NCBI GenBank assembly: GCA_030141605.1 | Contig: JAQGDQ010000083.1 | Coordinates: 547,097 to 611,096, forward strand | Source: Tubiluchus corallicola | Lineage: Eukaryota > Priapulida > Priapulimorpha > Priapulimorphida > Tubiluchidae | Direction: 5' to 3' | DNA length: 64,000 bases | Shown here: positions 1 through 9,403 of the stretch, in pieces | Layout: each line of letters begins with the position of its first letter | Position numbering within the stretch: the stretch's first letter is position 1 | Notes under the pieces: model-generated | What the model saw: the letters and a program-made list of their open reading frames with translations, nothing else | Told to the model about the DNA's origin: nothing | Databases searched by the model: none | Program-made: the position numbers and the translations under genes

Positions 1-825
1 CTAGTTTTATGCTTAGAGGCTTAGTGTTCCCTTCTGTTCCATTATAACCTTCGATCTCGAACGTTCGATGATCACTCCTACAGCTTTTGATCGATTCTGA
101 AATAGTTTTCCTGAGACGTAAAAACTCATTATATTTTAGTTTGTCATTAGTTTGGTGATTATAGAAATGCTCTTCCTTGCTTTTGTTTCTACACAAAATC
201 GCAAAAGCTTCTTATTACTAGGGAACTTAGTGATTATAAGGGATTTTGTTGTGTTTTTACCCGCCCATTGTATTTTTGTTTTCAGTTAAATGTAGAAATA
301 AGCTAGCTGACAATGTTTCTGACATGGACAGAAACTGAAGATTTTGCAAGCAATACAGCCAGTAGTTACAAAATTGGATATCGAAAAGACTCCAGCCTTT
401 TCTTTCAATGTTCTCACTTTGTTTCATTGAGTACGCATTGCTTGAATGCGTAGGAACTACACTTCATAATGAAATAGCAATTTGTAACATTTTCAACCCA
501 TAGCCCAGGGGTCAGAGGTCTCTCAGCATAACGGATACCGTTTCAAGTGCCTCCGTAAGACCTTACATTTGTTGCAATACAAGTTAGCTCGGTTGATACT
601 GGCAGATGCCAGCAGCCAGACGGACAGGACCAGCTAATAGTTTATATATTTCTACAAGATAGTCATTATGCCAAAAAGAACACACAAATAATAATCAGCT
701 TGTTACAGGGCACTAGTTCTAAGTTGTTGTTGATTGGCCTTTAGGCCCAGTAATCTAAGACACATCTTAATACACATCTGATTGGCTAGAGCAACAGCTT
801 CCAGGCACACTTTCGGTGGTAAGGT
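1..825. other. No gene seen; left flank of hAT remnant
   Basis: AT-rich sequence with stops in all frames and no recognisable protein similarity. CAGGG-type strings at about 505 and 706 resemble hAT ends, but I could not pair either with a matching right terminus, so the outer boundary of the neighbouring transposon remains open. Confidence 0.5.
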
Positions 826-2583
826 CATTGTCAACAAATGGATTCAACAACTGGTCTAATCTTCATACGAGGCTATGTGAGCACAAAAGTTCTAAGAGCC
901 AGTTGAAAGCCACATAGAGATTCTGGGAGTTGCATCAAAGACTTTGTAGTGGACAGACCATTGACATAAAACGTGAAATAATCATCAATGAACATGCAAA
1001 GCATTGGTTGGCAGCAAGTTTTCAATAGGCTGGTGGCAATAGTGCTGTTTCTTGCTGAGAGAAATCTAGCATTTAGAGGGACAGACGAAACAGTTTGTAG
1101 CGAGAGTGTACACAATGGAAACTTTTCAGGTCTCGTTGAACTATTTGGAAAGTTCGACCCCGTTCTTGGAGAACATTTTCGAAAAGTCAAAACCCGCAAA
1201 ATTCGCAATCACTATTTAGGAAAAGACACTCAGAATGAACTGCTGGACATAATGACTACAGCTGTTTTGAATGAGATACTCAGACGCATAAAAGCAGCTA
1301 AATACTATCATTTTAGACTGCACACCTGACATGAGTCACCAAGAACAAATGTCTCTAACAATCAGGTATTTGTCTTATGGTCACTTAGCTCCTGCAGGTA
1401 TTTATTAACATTTAATGAAGTTTGTAAAAATAGAAAGTAGCACAGGAGAAGATTTATATAAAACGTTAATAAATACACTGAAGGAATTAACTTTAGACGT
1501 GAAAGACATTCGAGGCAAAGGCTATGACAATGATAGCAACACAAAAGGTCACACCTCTGGAGTACAAGCAAGACTGCTGAAGGATAATTCAAGAGCGTTC
1601 TTTGTACCTGTGCATGTCACAATTATAGCCTTTTACTTGGAGCAGTGGCCAATTGTTGTCCGGATGCTATAAAATTCTTTGAGATCTTGCAAAGGATCTA
1701 TGTAAGGACACTCCCTTTAACCGAAACTAGGTGGTTTTGTCGGGTTGATAATGTTAGCTGTCCGTTACCAAGTTGGAGAAGTATACGATGCTCTTGTGGA
1801 AATATGAGCCGTAACTGATGAGCCCAAGGTAGAAACAGGAGCAGAATCTTTAGCAGACTAACTGAAAAACTACGAATTTTTAGTTTCTTTGATATTTTGG
1901 CATAAAGTACTTTTTAAAGTTAACTTTGTAAGCAAGGAACTACAGGGTGAAACAAAGGACATTGATGAAGGCATGGAGTCATTTGAAAAGGTATTATCAT
2001 GGCTAAGAATCTATAGAGAGGGTGGTTTTGATGATGTCTTAGTAGGCGCAAATGAATTGAATCCTCAGAGTCTAGGTTTCAGCATGTTTGGATTTTTACA
2101 TAACTTCCACAGCTTACAAAAGGTAGAAAATAGGAAGCACCCTGCAGACCTTGAAGCAGCTTTAACTGAAATTACGCTAATACACACTGATGATGGAGGA
2201 GTAGTCACTGAGACAAACAAAGATGTGCATGGTTATCTGTTGGCTGAAGAACTTGAAGCTCTAAAAACTTTTCTTCCATTCAGTGTAGTTAAACCTCAAG
2301 CTCTGTTTGAATACCTGGCAGTGAACAATAGATTCACAGCATTTCCTAATGTTTTTACTGCGTTGAGGACTTACTTGATAATACCCGTAACAGAAGCATC
2401 AGGTGAAAGAAGATTTTGAAATCTGAAGCTGGTTAAAACATACGTACAGTCAACAATTTCACAAGACAGACTAAAATTAATGTGGCGTTGCTATCTATAG
2501 AAAATGACATTGCAAAAACCATTGACTTCGAAATGATTTTGAAAGATTTCTCAAATCGAAAAGCCAGAAGAGTCAGCTTTTAG
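826..2583 (+). pseudogene. Decayed hAT transposase (ZMYM1-like, DUF4371 type)
   Basis: Remnant of a domesticated-like hAT transposase of the group annotated as zinc finger MYM-type protein 1-like. Similarity runs in order through changing frames. Frame 3 from 840 has NGFNNWSNLHTRL, with a TAG at 915. Frame 1, about 988-1309, is the DUF4371 part (LFLAERNLAFRG, KFDPVLGEHF). Frame 2 from 1310 has DCTPDMSHQEQMSLTIRY, which contains the first catalytic Asp context, then a TAA near 1406, then IRGKGYDND and GVQARLL. Frame 1 from 1609 has CPDAIKFFEILQRIY. Frame 2 from 1757 has YQVGEVYDALVEI and on to 2419. The hAT C-terminal dimerisation block follows a TGA (LKLVKTYVQSTISQDRLK), and the last frame change gives ALLSIENDIAKTIDFE, ending at TAG 2581-2583. 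The N-terminal TTF zinc finger is absent. With at least four frame changes and four stops it cannot make active transposase. Terminal repeats were not found. Confidence 0.88.
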
Positions 2584-2889
2584 AAGGTACATGCATAAAT
2601 AATATGCTGGTAAGTTTCTTGACTTGTAGTAAGACATTAAATATTTCATACAGGTTTTCAATTTCTAGTAAATATCATTGCGGCTAATGATGGCGCTTCA
2701 GTTCTTCAACACTTTTTGGCTGGGGCTTGTATGAGTACCCAGCTATCAATCTCAACGCATAGTTCTGAAGGAAATTTAATTTTAGGTAATTTTCTCTTTT
2801 CTGAAGTAGCATACATCCATATAAGTAGTGTGGTAGAATTAAAGTTTTGTATATTAGTGTCTTAGTTTGTTTTGTTAGTTGCCCTTTAA
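2584..2889. other. Spacer between hAT and LINE remnants
   Basis: No coding similarity recognised. It is AT-rich and may include the 3' end of the hAT element and the truncation point of the following LINE. Confidence 0.4.
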
Positions 2890-3675
2890 CTTGCCCTAAC
2901 CCGTCAAAGATATGATGTGCTAGATGCCATCATCTTAAAGCACAAGCGCTTTTATTTAAACGCCAAATTGATCGACATAAGCCAAAAATATAAATATCTT
3001 GGCGTTGATTTCTATGCATCATCAACATTTTCTAACAGTATCCTCATATTGAAAGATGAAGATCAAAAGGCCATGTGCGGAAACTCCTATAATATAATGT
3101 GCCTATTGACTTGGCCAGCAAAATATATAGTTCCTTTGTTTGGTCCATTATCACATATGGAGCCGAAGTTTGAGGCCCCGCAGCTTTTAATACTGAAAAT
3201 TCATTTATTCATGATACTCTCCAAGCTGATTTCGACAAATTATAAAGTGAACTTGTTCAGTTAAAATATTGTAAACAAGTGTTACATGCACATTCGTAAG
3301 CTAAGATAGTAGCTAGAGCAGAAATGGGTATATACACAACTTTTGTCTTTATACTAAATTTAGTTGTAAACTATTGGCTACATAAACTGGAAATACCTGG
3401 CAATAGCCTAATTTACAATGCATATTTTGACTGTAAGCAAAGAAATAACGAAAATGTATTCTTACTATTGCTGTTTTTTATGTGGTATTAATGTGCTTTT
3501 TGATATCATTGTGCTATGGTTATTGTGCTATCGTTAGTATTGTGTTTTTTTGTTGGTATTTTCGTTCTTGCTACGTTTGAGCCTCTCCATCATATGTACA
3601 TGATCAATGTTTTTGCTCTTTATGTTGTATGTTCTATGATGTATAATTCACGATTTTAAAAATAAAACATTACAA
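2890..3675 (+). pseudogene. Non-LTR retrotransposon (LINE) RT C-terminal remnant
   Basis: A decayed end of a LINE reverse transcriptase. In frame 1 (from 2917) is YKYLGVDF, the thumb-region motif typical of LINE reverse transcriptases, followed by FSNSILILKDEDQKAM. At about 3,144 the similarity moves to frame 3: ITYGAEV, an in-frame TGA in place of Trp, GPAAFNTENSFIHD, then a TAA, then SELVQLKYCKQVLH. A later segment near 3,320-3,430 reads RAEMGIYTT and NYWLHKLEIPG, the usual tail of this RT family. The region to about 3,675 looks like 3' untranslated sequence and ends with AAAATAAAACATT. It lies directly upstream of the glycosyltransferase. The exact clade is not resolved by eye. Confidence 0.82.
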
Positions 3676-3845
3676 TTCCAAGCACGTCTGTAAGGCATGT
3701 AATATGTAGCTGCAGGACCTAGAAGTCTGTAACTACTGAAGCAGGCCTACTATTTCAGAAAACAGAAAACATTCACACGTAAAGCAGCAGTATGTGAGCG
3801 TGCGGCGGTCTTCTGTTTTATTTTAAGTGCTCTGAATAGTTAACC

Positions 3846-4931
3846 ATGATAATTTGTCGATTAAAAAAATGCATTTTTCGCCGCATTTGTATCTTTGTGC
3901 TTTTCCGCGCCATCATTACTTACGCAAGGTACGGGAATAAATGGCAAAAGTTTAATGATGGCTCAAAACAATCAAGTTCAAGCCACACAAGCACAATAGC
4001 TTCTATATTGGCCACATTCAAGCCAGGTGCCGCCACACAGGACGAGCCGTTCCTCCTGGAGATTGCCGTTTTGACGATGAATAGACCTTGGTCATTGGAG
4101 AGACTACTAAAGGCATTGGTCGCTGCAGAATATGATGGAGATGTAGTGCAATTAAAGATCTGTGTTGATAGGAAAAAGGAAATATCAAACGAAACCGTTG
4201 CTATTGCTAAAAAATTCGAGTGGCCTTATGGTAGAAAGGAAGTGGTAGTTAATGACCGCAATAAAGGGATTCATATGCAGTGGTTTACTTGTTACATACC
4301 TTCAGAAGAACAAGGGTATTATGGCATTATATTCGAAGATGATCAAGCACCGTCTAGGTTTTACTACAGGTGGTTAAAAGCCGCCCTCCTCTTCTACAAG
4401 GATGACCCGGAAGTGGGTGCTGTAACACTCATGATCGGAGGCAATGTTGGAAGAACGGACAGAGGTCGTGCTCAAATCGAAATGCCGCTGTGTTCAAAAT
4501 GTAATGACACAGTTTACCTAAACCCACTTGTCGGACCATGGGGTTTAGCTCCTATGCCTCATGTGTGGACGAAATTTCTCCAGTGGGCATTTGCGAAATT
4601 GAGGGACTCCTCATTTCGCCCGTACATTCCAGGCGAAAAGGATCTCCTGTTAAACAAATGGACTAGAATGGAAGGACTGACAGTTGCCCAAGAGACATAC
4701 ACAGGTTATTACTTTAGTGAAAATCATATCTACACACTTTATAATAACATCTGCCGAAAAAACGAAACTTTGATTAGTAATTTTTGCGAAATTGGAGTGC
4801 ATATAAGTAAATCAACTAAAAAAATGCGAAGTGTGCGGGTAAACTCCTTGACATCTGGAATGATACATACACAGCGTTTCCAAAAAAGCCCAAAAAACTC
4901 AACTGGGATGCAGATATTTATAAATGATTAA
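3846..4931 (+). CDS. GT-A-like glycosyltransferase, single exon, C-terminus frameshifted
   Basis: A predicted 361-residue protein resembling single-exon nucleotide-sugar glycosyltransferases found in marine invertebrates. Residues 8-28 are hydrophobic with flanking basic residues, which suggests a type II signal anchor and a Golgi location (inference). The domain opens at about residue 72 with IAVLTMNRPWSLERLLKAL, the nucleotide-binding strand and helix of GT-A folds. NDRNKGIHMQWF (136-147) and IIFEDDQAP (161-169) follow; E164-D165-D166 is the likely DxD-type metal and sugar-nucleotide motif. NxS/T sites are at N115, N220, N306 and N351. After R329 the open frame reads a non-family tail. From 4,841, in the next frame, KLLDIWNDTYTAFPKKPKKL can be read up to TGA at 4,925, which looks like the expected family C-terminus. 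So there is a one-base-class frameshift near 4,839: a young pseudogene, or a sequencing or assembly error. Substrate and acceptor are unknown. Confidence 0.72.
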   Translation: MIICRLKKCIFRRICIFVLFRAIITYARYGNKWQKFNDGSKQSSSSHTSTIASILATFKPGAATQDEPFLLEIAVLTMNRPWSLERLLKALVAAEYDGDVVQLKICVDRKKEISNETVAIAKKFEWPYGRKEVVVNDRNKGIHMQWFTCYIPSEEQGYYGIIFEDDQAPSRFYYRWLKAALLFYKDDPEVGAVTLMIGGNVGRTDRGRAQIEMPLCSKCNDTVYLNPLVGPWGLAPMPHVWTKFLQWAFAKLRDSSFRPYIPGEKDLLLNKWTRMEGLTVAQETYTGYYFSENHIYTLYNNICRKNETLISNFCEIGVHISKSTKKMRSVRVNSLTSGMIHTQRFQKSPKNSTGMQIFIND

Positions 4932-5009
4932 AGTGCTAAAGTCAGTAAAGAAAAAGAAACGTATTTTCATCTAGACACGAAATTTCACGAATTTGACTAA
5001 AATTAATCA

Positions 5010-5500
5010 AGATCAATACCTTATACCTTAAGTTTATCTTAAACTAACTAATAATGTATTCAGGTGATGTTAAAATCATGGTATTTAAGAGTTACTGCTG
5101 CAACGTTTACTGTAGGTGTTTATGGACTAATTACAGTATTGGTGTGATAAATAGACTGCGCACTGCACACAACAATGGTATGAGAAAACTGTTTCGTTTA
5201 AAATACGATTGCAGTGCTTGTAGTATGTGTGTGAACTTATCTCTTTCTCATTTTAATCATATTCGCATAAGATCATGTTATAGCGTTTGAAATAGGTTAT
5301 TAATGTACACTGGCAATAGTATTATAACTCACGTAGATTTGTTAAATCTTGTGAAATGGAACGAATTGTTACATAATTAGCTTCTAAAATTGATTTCGCT
5401 TTGAATTTACTGACCCTGTATATGTATATATGTATATGTATTATATATATATACATTTACTCTTGTAATTTTTTGTTTCATTGTATTTTATTTCATTTTC
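5010..5500 (+). pseudogene. LINE reverse transcriptase C-terminal remnant
   Basis: Frame from 5,054 gives SGDVKIMVFKSYCCNVYCRC, LWTNYS, then INRLRTAHNNGMRKLFRL and ACSMCVN. This pattern (VKxxLFxxYCxxxYxxxLW, then NxLRxAYNN and SAxxMFV) is the C-terminal region of a widespread animal LINE RT. The reading frame ends at 5,290 and the similarity decays. What follows is AT-rich with (TATG)n around 5,420-5,455, as expected of a LINE 3' UTR. It is a different LINE family from the remnant at 2,890 but matches the minus-strand piece at 22,987. Confidence 0.8.
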
Positions 5501-5509
5501 ATTAAGATT

Positions 5510-5769
5510 TTTTTCGTCGAGTTATTTATCTTTAATCTTATTTATTCTCCGCCACTTTAACGCTTGTGAGCCTTGCAAGCTAAGATCACCAATCTCACAG
5601 GATTGGTAGCCCTGGGCGGGAGACGATCAACAGTGTGGTGACTGACTGGCCAAATGGGGGATGACAGTGGGCGTCGGTCAGTTTTTAGCGGCATTAATCG
5701 TTAAAGGTGCGGAGAATAAATAATTTTAAATAAATAAATAAATAAATAATAAATAACTCGATGAAAAAC
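5510..5769. mobile_element. Fold-back (long inverted-repeat) element, about 260 bp
   Basis: Two nested inverted segments pair across the element. The outer arm at 5,510-5,529 (TTTTCGTCGAGTTATTTAT) is complementary, with one mismatch, to 5,749-5,768. The inner arm at 5,538-5,562, containing TTATTTATTCTCCGCC, pairs with 5,699-5,723 with one indel. An (AAAT)n run at about 5,725-5,750 separates the right arms. The interior, 5,563-5,698, is more GC-rich than its surroundings and non-coding. This is a MITE or fold-back structure; the superfamily is not assignable and no target duplication was identified. Confidence 0.72.
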
Positions 5770-6941
5770 AGTAAGATTTTGCTGTGGCAAAATCTTAAAT
5801 TACTTTACAATTACTTTCTCGTAAGAACCAACACAGAGACAGTTCAGCTCCGAAATGTTAACAACTGCATAAAACTTGAAACATGGTTCTGGTGTGCTAG
5901 AAGTGGTGGCGATGGTGGTATAGGTGAAGATGATGCTGATGATGACAGTATGTTCGCTGTTGCATGATCGTTATTGATGACTATACGCTTATCGCTACTA
6001 CGCTGCTGCTGCTGCTACTGCTACTGCTGCTGCTGCTGCTACTGCTGCTGGAAACGACGAAGCCAACCATGACAACTTTGACGATGGTGGTGATAACGAC
6101 AACGACGGCGAGATTTGAGATCATAACAATCACATTAGCTTAAAAATAAGATGGTGCTTTTTTGAGATTTGGCATGGCCATAAGCGTAAAAGAAGTCAAA
6201 ATGCCCAGCCCATTGAGTCTCAATAAATTCTTTATTACTAATTAATAATTGCAATGTATTTTTAATTTAATTTTTAATACAGCTTTTTATGTATTTTCTA
6301 TACTTTATTTTAATGATACTGCATACCTTCATCTGCATGTAGTTTTACCTGTAATTTTCGTTATTATCACTCTGTACAGCTGATGAAGTCCGTGAGTTAC
6401 GAAAGCTACTGAGAAAATTAAGAATTTTTTGAGACTCCAGAGGCACTTTGGCTTTTATGGTTATGACAACCATAACAATGGCAATATCTCCGTCCATTGT
6501 CGCTCGCTGATGATGAGGATGTCGCCATGATAAACATTAATCGTAGTCACAAACAACAGGAATATGGTGAAAAGTAAATAAGCAAGTGTGGTTCTGGTAC
6601 TGCTGTAATTGAAGGCGGTAAATGATGGGGCACTTCAGTTAAAAATAATGTTGATTAGGTCAATTTTTTTATTAAAATTGGATAAAGCCCTTAATTTTTT
6701 GCAAGAACATTGTGTACTTGGTCGTACAGTATTATTGTGTATTTAATATCCTGTGTATTATCAATACAGATACTGATAGGCAGGTATTATTGCAGGAGCA
6801 ATCCCAAGAACAGAGACGAGAAAGGACTTCAGTTTTTTAAAATTTTGGATAATTTTTTTCTCAAACACGTGCCTACGAAACGAGCTCAATCATCTTCAGA
6901 GGTGCCAGCATCGTCAGACTAACACAGTAACTGTTCTAGTC
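5770..6941. other. No gene; short hairpin and CTG-rich tract
   Basis: Holds a perfect 10-bp hairpin at 5,773-5,796 (AAGATTTTGC, loop TGTG). A CTG/CTA-rich imperfect triplet tract lies at about 6,001-6,052, then GAT/GAC-rich triplets to 6,115. A 17-nt string near 6,273 (TTTTTAATACAGCTTTT) recurs at about 28,911, a hint of a shared old repeat. Short open frames here show no recognisable domains. Confidence 0.5.
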
Positions 6942-7302
6942 AATAAGTCTTTTCAGAGTTCCAGCGATTGATGATGATCGTGAAAAGGTCAAAGGTTAAA
7001 AATGTTAGAAACGCATTTGTGTGCACTTGACAACGCCTCGCTGTCCAAGCTACTGTAATGGTAACAGTTTTAACAGCTAGCTAAAACCCAATCCTGCTAG
7101 TAAATTACTCTAAACACAGACTAATGCATAATTAAGTAAAATTCGGTAAAATAACTGAAGTTTCTGAACAGATGCGGCAGACGGCTTTGGTTTACTCACA
7201 TATCACGTGACGTTTGTAGTTAAGACGCATTACTGTGGTACACTTAACCTTTGACCTAGAGCAACTGCGCGTGCGCATAGCTTAACTGTGAAAAGGCTTA
7301 TT
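6942..7302. mobile_element. Inverted-repeat DNA element, family A, copy 1 (361 bp)
   Basis: Begins AATAAGTCTTTTCA and ends GTGAAAAGGCTTATT, which is the reverse complement apart from one or two changes. Further inside, AAAAGGTCAAAGGTTAA on the left pairs with TTAACCTTTGACC on the right, so the inverted arms are long but interrupted. The same element occurs in the same orientation at 25,076-25,460. No transposase; a non-autonomous MITE. Target duplication is unclear, and a TA inside the AATAAG/CTTATT ends is possible. Confidence 0.85.
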
Positions 7303-8454
7303 CTCAGTAAAGTGAAGCTGAATTACTGAATTTGCTCTCATGAATTTAGTAGTAATATTGTAGTTACTTTTTTCACTCTTTTTTACTTTTTGTGGCAAAT
7401 TTTGATGTATATTGTTTTCTTCGTGGGAGGGGGCAGCTCAGGGAGCTTCAAACTCTAGTTGCGCCAGTGTAGTGACACTAATGATGACATTGATGCATAC
7501 TCTGTAACAAATTATGCTCTCAAAGGCAATGTAGTGAATTACTTCACACGCCTAATTCTTTTTAGCTCGTAATGAGGGAATGTGCTGACAGCAGCAAACT
7601 TAATTATTAGAAAATGACGAATGACGTCTGCATTGTCTGACAGAAACGTGATGTAAAACGTCTAAAGTACGAAGGGCACGTTAGTAGGGCAGCAGGGCTC
7701 TACAGTCAAAGGTTTTTCTTATTTTCTACATATAGAACAGATAATTTTTATACGGATGTACATAAAAATGCATATTATACAATATTTCCGTTATGGTCCA
7801 TGCGTGAATTGCGTAAAATTCACATTAGTAGCAATACACTGAAATTACATGAAATGTATAAATTAAAAAACCTAAGCATTAAAAACTAAGAACTTTAAAT
7901 CGCCAAGAGGTATTACAAAATGAATACAATAAAAGGCATAAAAGTCCTTTAACTTTATTATTACAAAATGACGAAGTGATAATGGCGAAAATGACGAAAA
8001 TTATGATAATAAAGCCAGAAACTTGAAAAAATTTAAGTACTAAAAACCAGTTAAAATTTATTTGCTGAAATTTGCAGAACTAGATTGGTAAAACGACATT
8101 TTAGATAATAAGTATCAACAACCAAAAGTTAAAATACTAATAAAAGACACCCCATCAAGAAAATTTAAAACGCTTAAAATTATCTTTGCTAAACAAGACA
8201 TGATTACGAATAAAACCACATAAGATCGATAGCGACTGAAGAATTAAATTAGTATGATAAGCTCTAAAAGTTATTAAGGTTTCAAAAATGAAACAGACAC
8301 AACAGACTAAAAAGTGATTTAATTTAAAATTTTAGTAAGCAATGTTTTTTAACTTTTCACAGTTGTATCTACATTACTAAACAGCTGCTCGTCAGAGTAT
8401 GAGAGTCTGGATTTCTCATAATCAGTTTTTCCTTTTTGCAAACTTACCTGCCCG
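7303..8454. other. No gene seen, AT-rich
   Basis: About 1.15 kb with no open frame above 60 codons that looks coding and no repeat I could pair inside the window. Confidence 0.5.
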
Positions 8455-9403
8455 CTCAATGACTGTCGTGTACTGTACCTCTGTAAGCCATTGTCCGCCC
8501 AATGACTGTCGTGTACTGTACGTCTGTAAGCCATTGTCTGCCCAATGACTGTCGAGTACTGTACTACGTCTGTAAGCCATTGTCCGCTCAACGACTGTCG
8601 AGTACTCTACGTCTTTAGCCATTGTCCGCCCAATGACTGTTGTGTATTGTACGTCTGTAAGCCATTGTCCGCCCAATGACTGTCATGTACTGCACCTCTG
8701 TAAGCCATTGTCCGCCCAATGACTGTCGTGAACTATACGTCAGTAAGCCATTGTCTGCCCAATGACTGTCGTGTACTGTACGTCTGTAAGCCATTGTCGG
8801 CCAAATGTCTTTCGTGTACTGTGCGTCTGTAAGCCATTGTCCACCCAATGACTGTCGAGTACTGTACGTCTGTAAGCCATTGTCCACCCAATGACTGTCG
8901 AGTACTGTACTACGTCTGTAAGCCATTGTCCGCTCAACGACTGTCGAGTACTCTACGTCTTTAGCCATTGTCCGCCCAATGACTGTTGTGTATTGTACGT
9001 CTGTAAGCCATTGTCCGCCCAATGACTGTCATGTACTGCACCTCTGTAAGCCATTGTCCGCCCAATGACTGTCGTGAACTATACGTCAGTAAGCCATTGT
9101 CTGCCCAATGACTGTCGTGTACTGTACGTCTGTAAGCCATTGTCCGCCCAATGACTAGCGTGAACTGTACGTCTGTAAGCCATTGTCTGCCCAATGACTG
9201 TCGTGTACTGGACTTCTGTAAGCCATTGTCCGCCCAATGACTGTCCTGTACTGTACGTCTTTAAGCCTTTGTCTGCCTAATGACTGTCGTTTACTGTACA
9301 TCTGTGAGCCTTTGTCTGCCCAATGACTGTCGTGTACTGTACATCTGTAAGCCATTGTCTGCCCAAAGACTGTCGAGTGCTATACATATGTAAGCCATTG
9401 TTG
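8455..9403. repeat. 43-bp minisatellite, about 22 copies, with higher-order duplication
   Basis: Contiguous head-to-tail 43-bp monomers, each containing CCCAATGACTGTC and GTAAGCCATTG, with scattered base changes. A block of about eight monomers beginning near 8,545 is repeated, with the same private variants, about 346 bp downstream (near 8,892). The variants include CGCTCAACGACTGTCGAG, the 3-bp insertion in GTACTACGTC and the 1-bp loss in CTTTAGCC. This shows a recent segmental duplication inside the array. Units 43 bp long shift frame each copy, which explains the several overlapping minus-strand open frames; they are not genes. Confidence 0.96.

Noticed and set aside
6378-6425. Hammerhead-like core CTGATGA ... 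GAAA
   Set aside because: The segment between the two core motifs does not form helix II, and flanking helices do not pair convincingly.
8349-9355. Several minus-strand open frames with repeated GQWLTDVQYTTVIG-like text
   Set aside because: They follow the 43-bp minisatellite in shifting frames; no start context, domain or constant frame.
8455-9403. CRISPR-like appearance of regularly spaced repeats
   Set aside because: Monomers are contiguous and all alike, with no unique spacers, in an animal genome.
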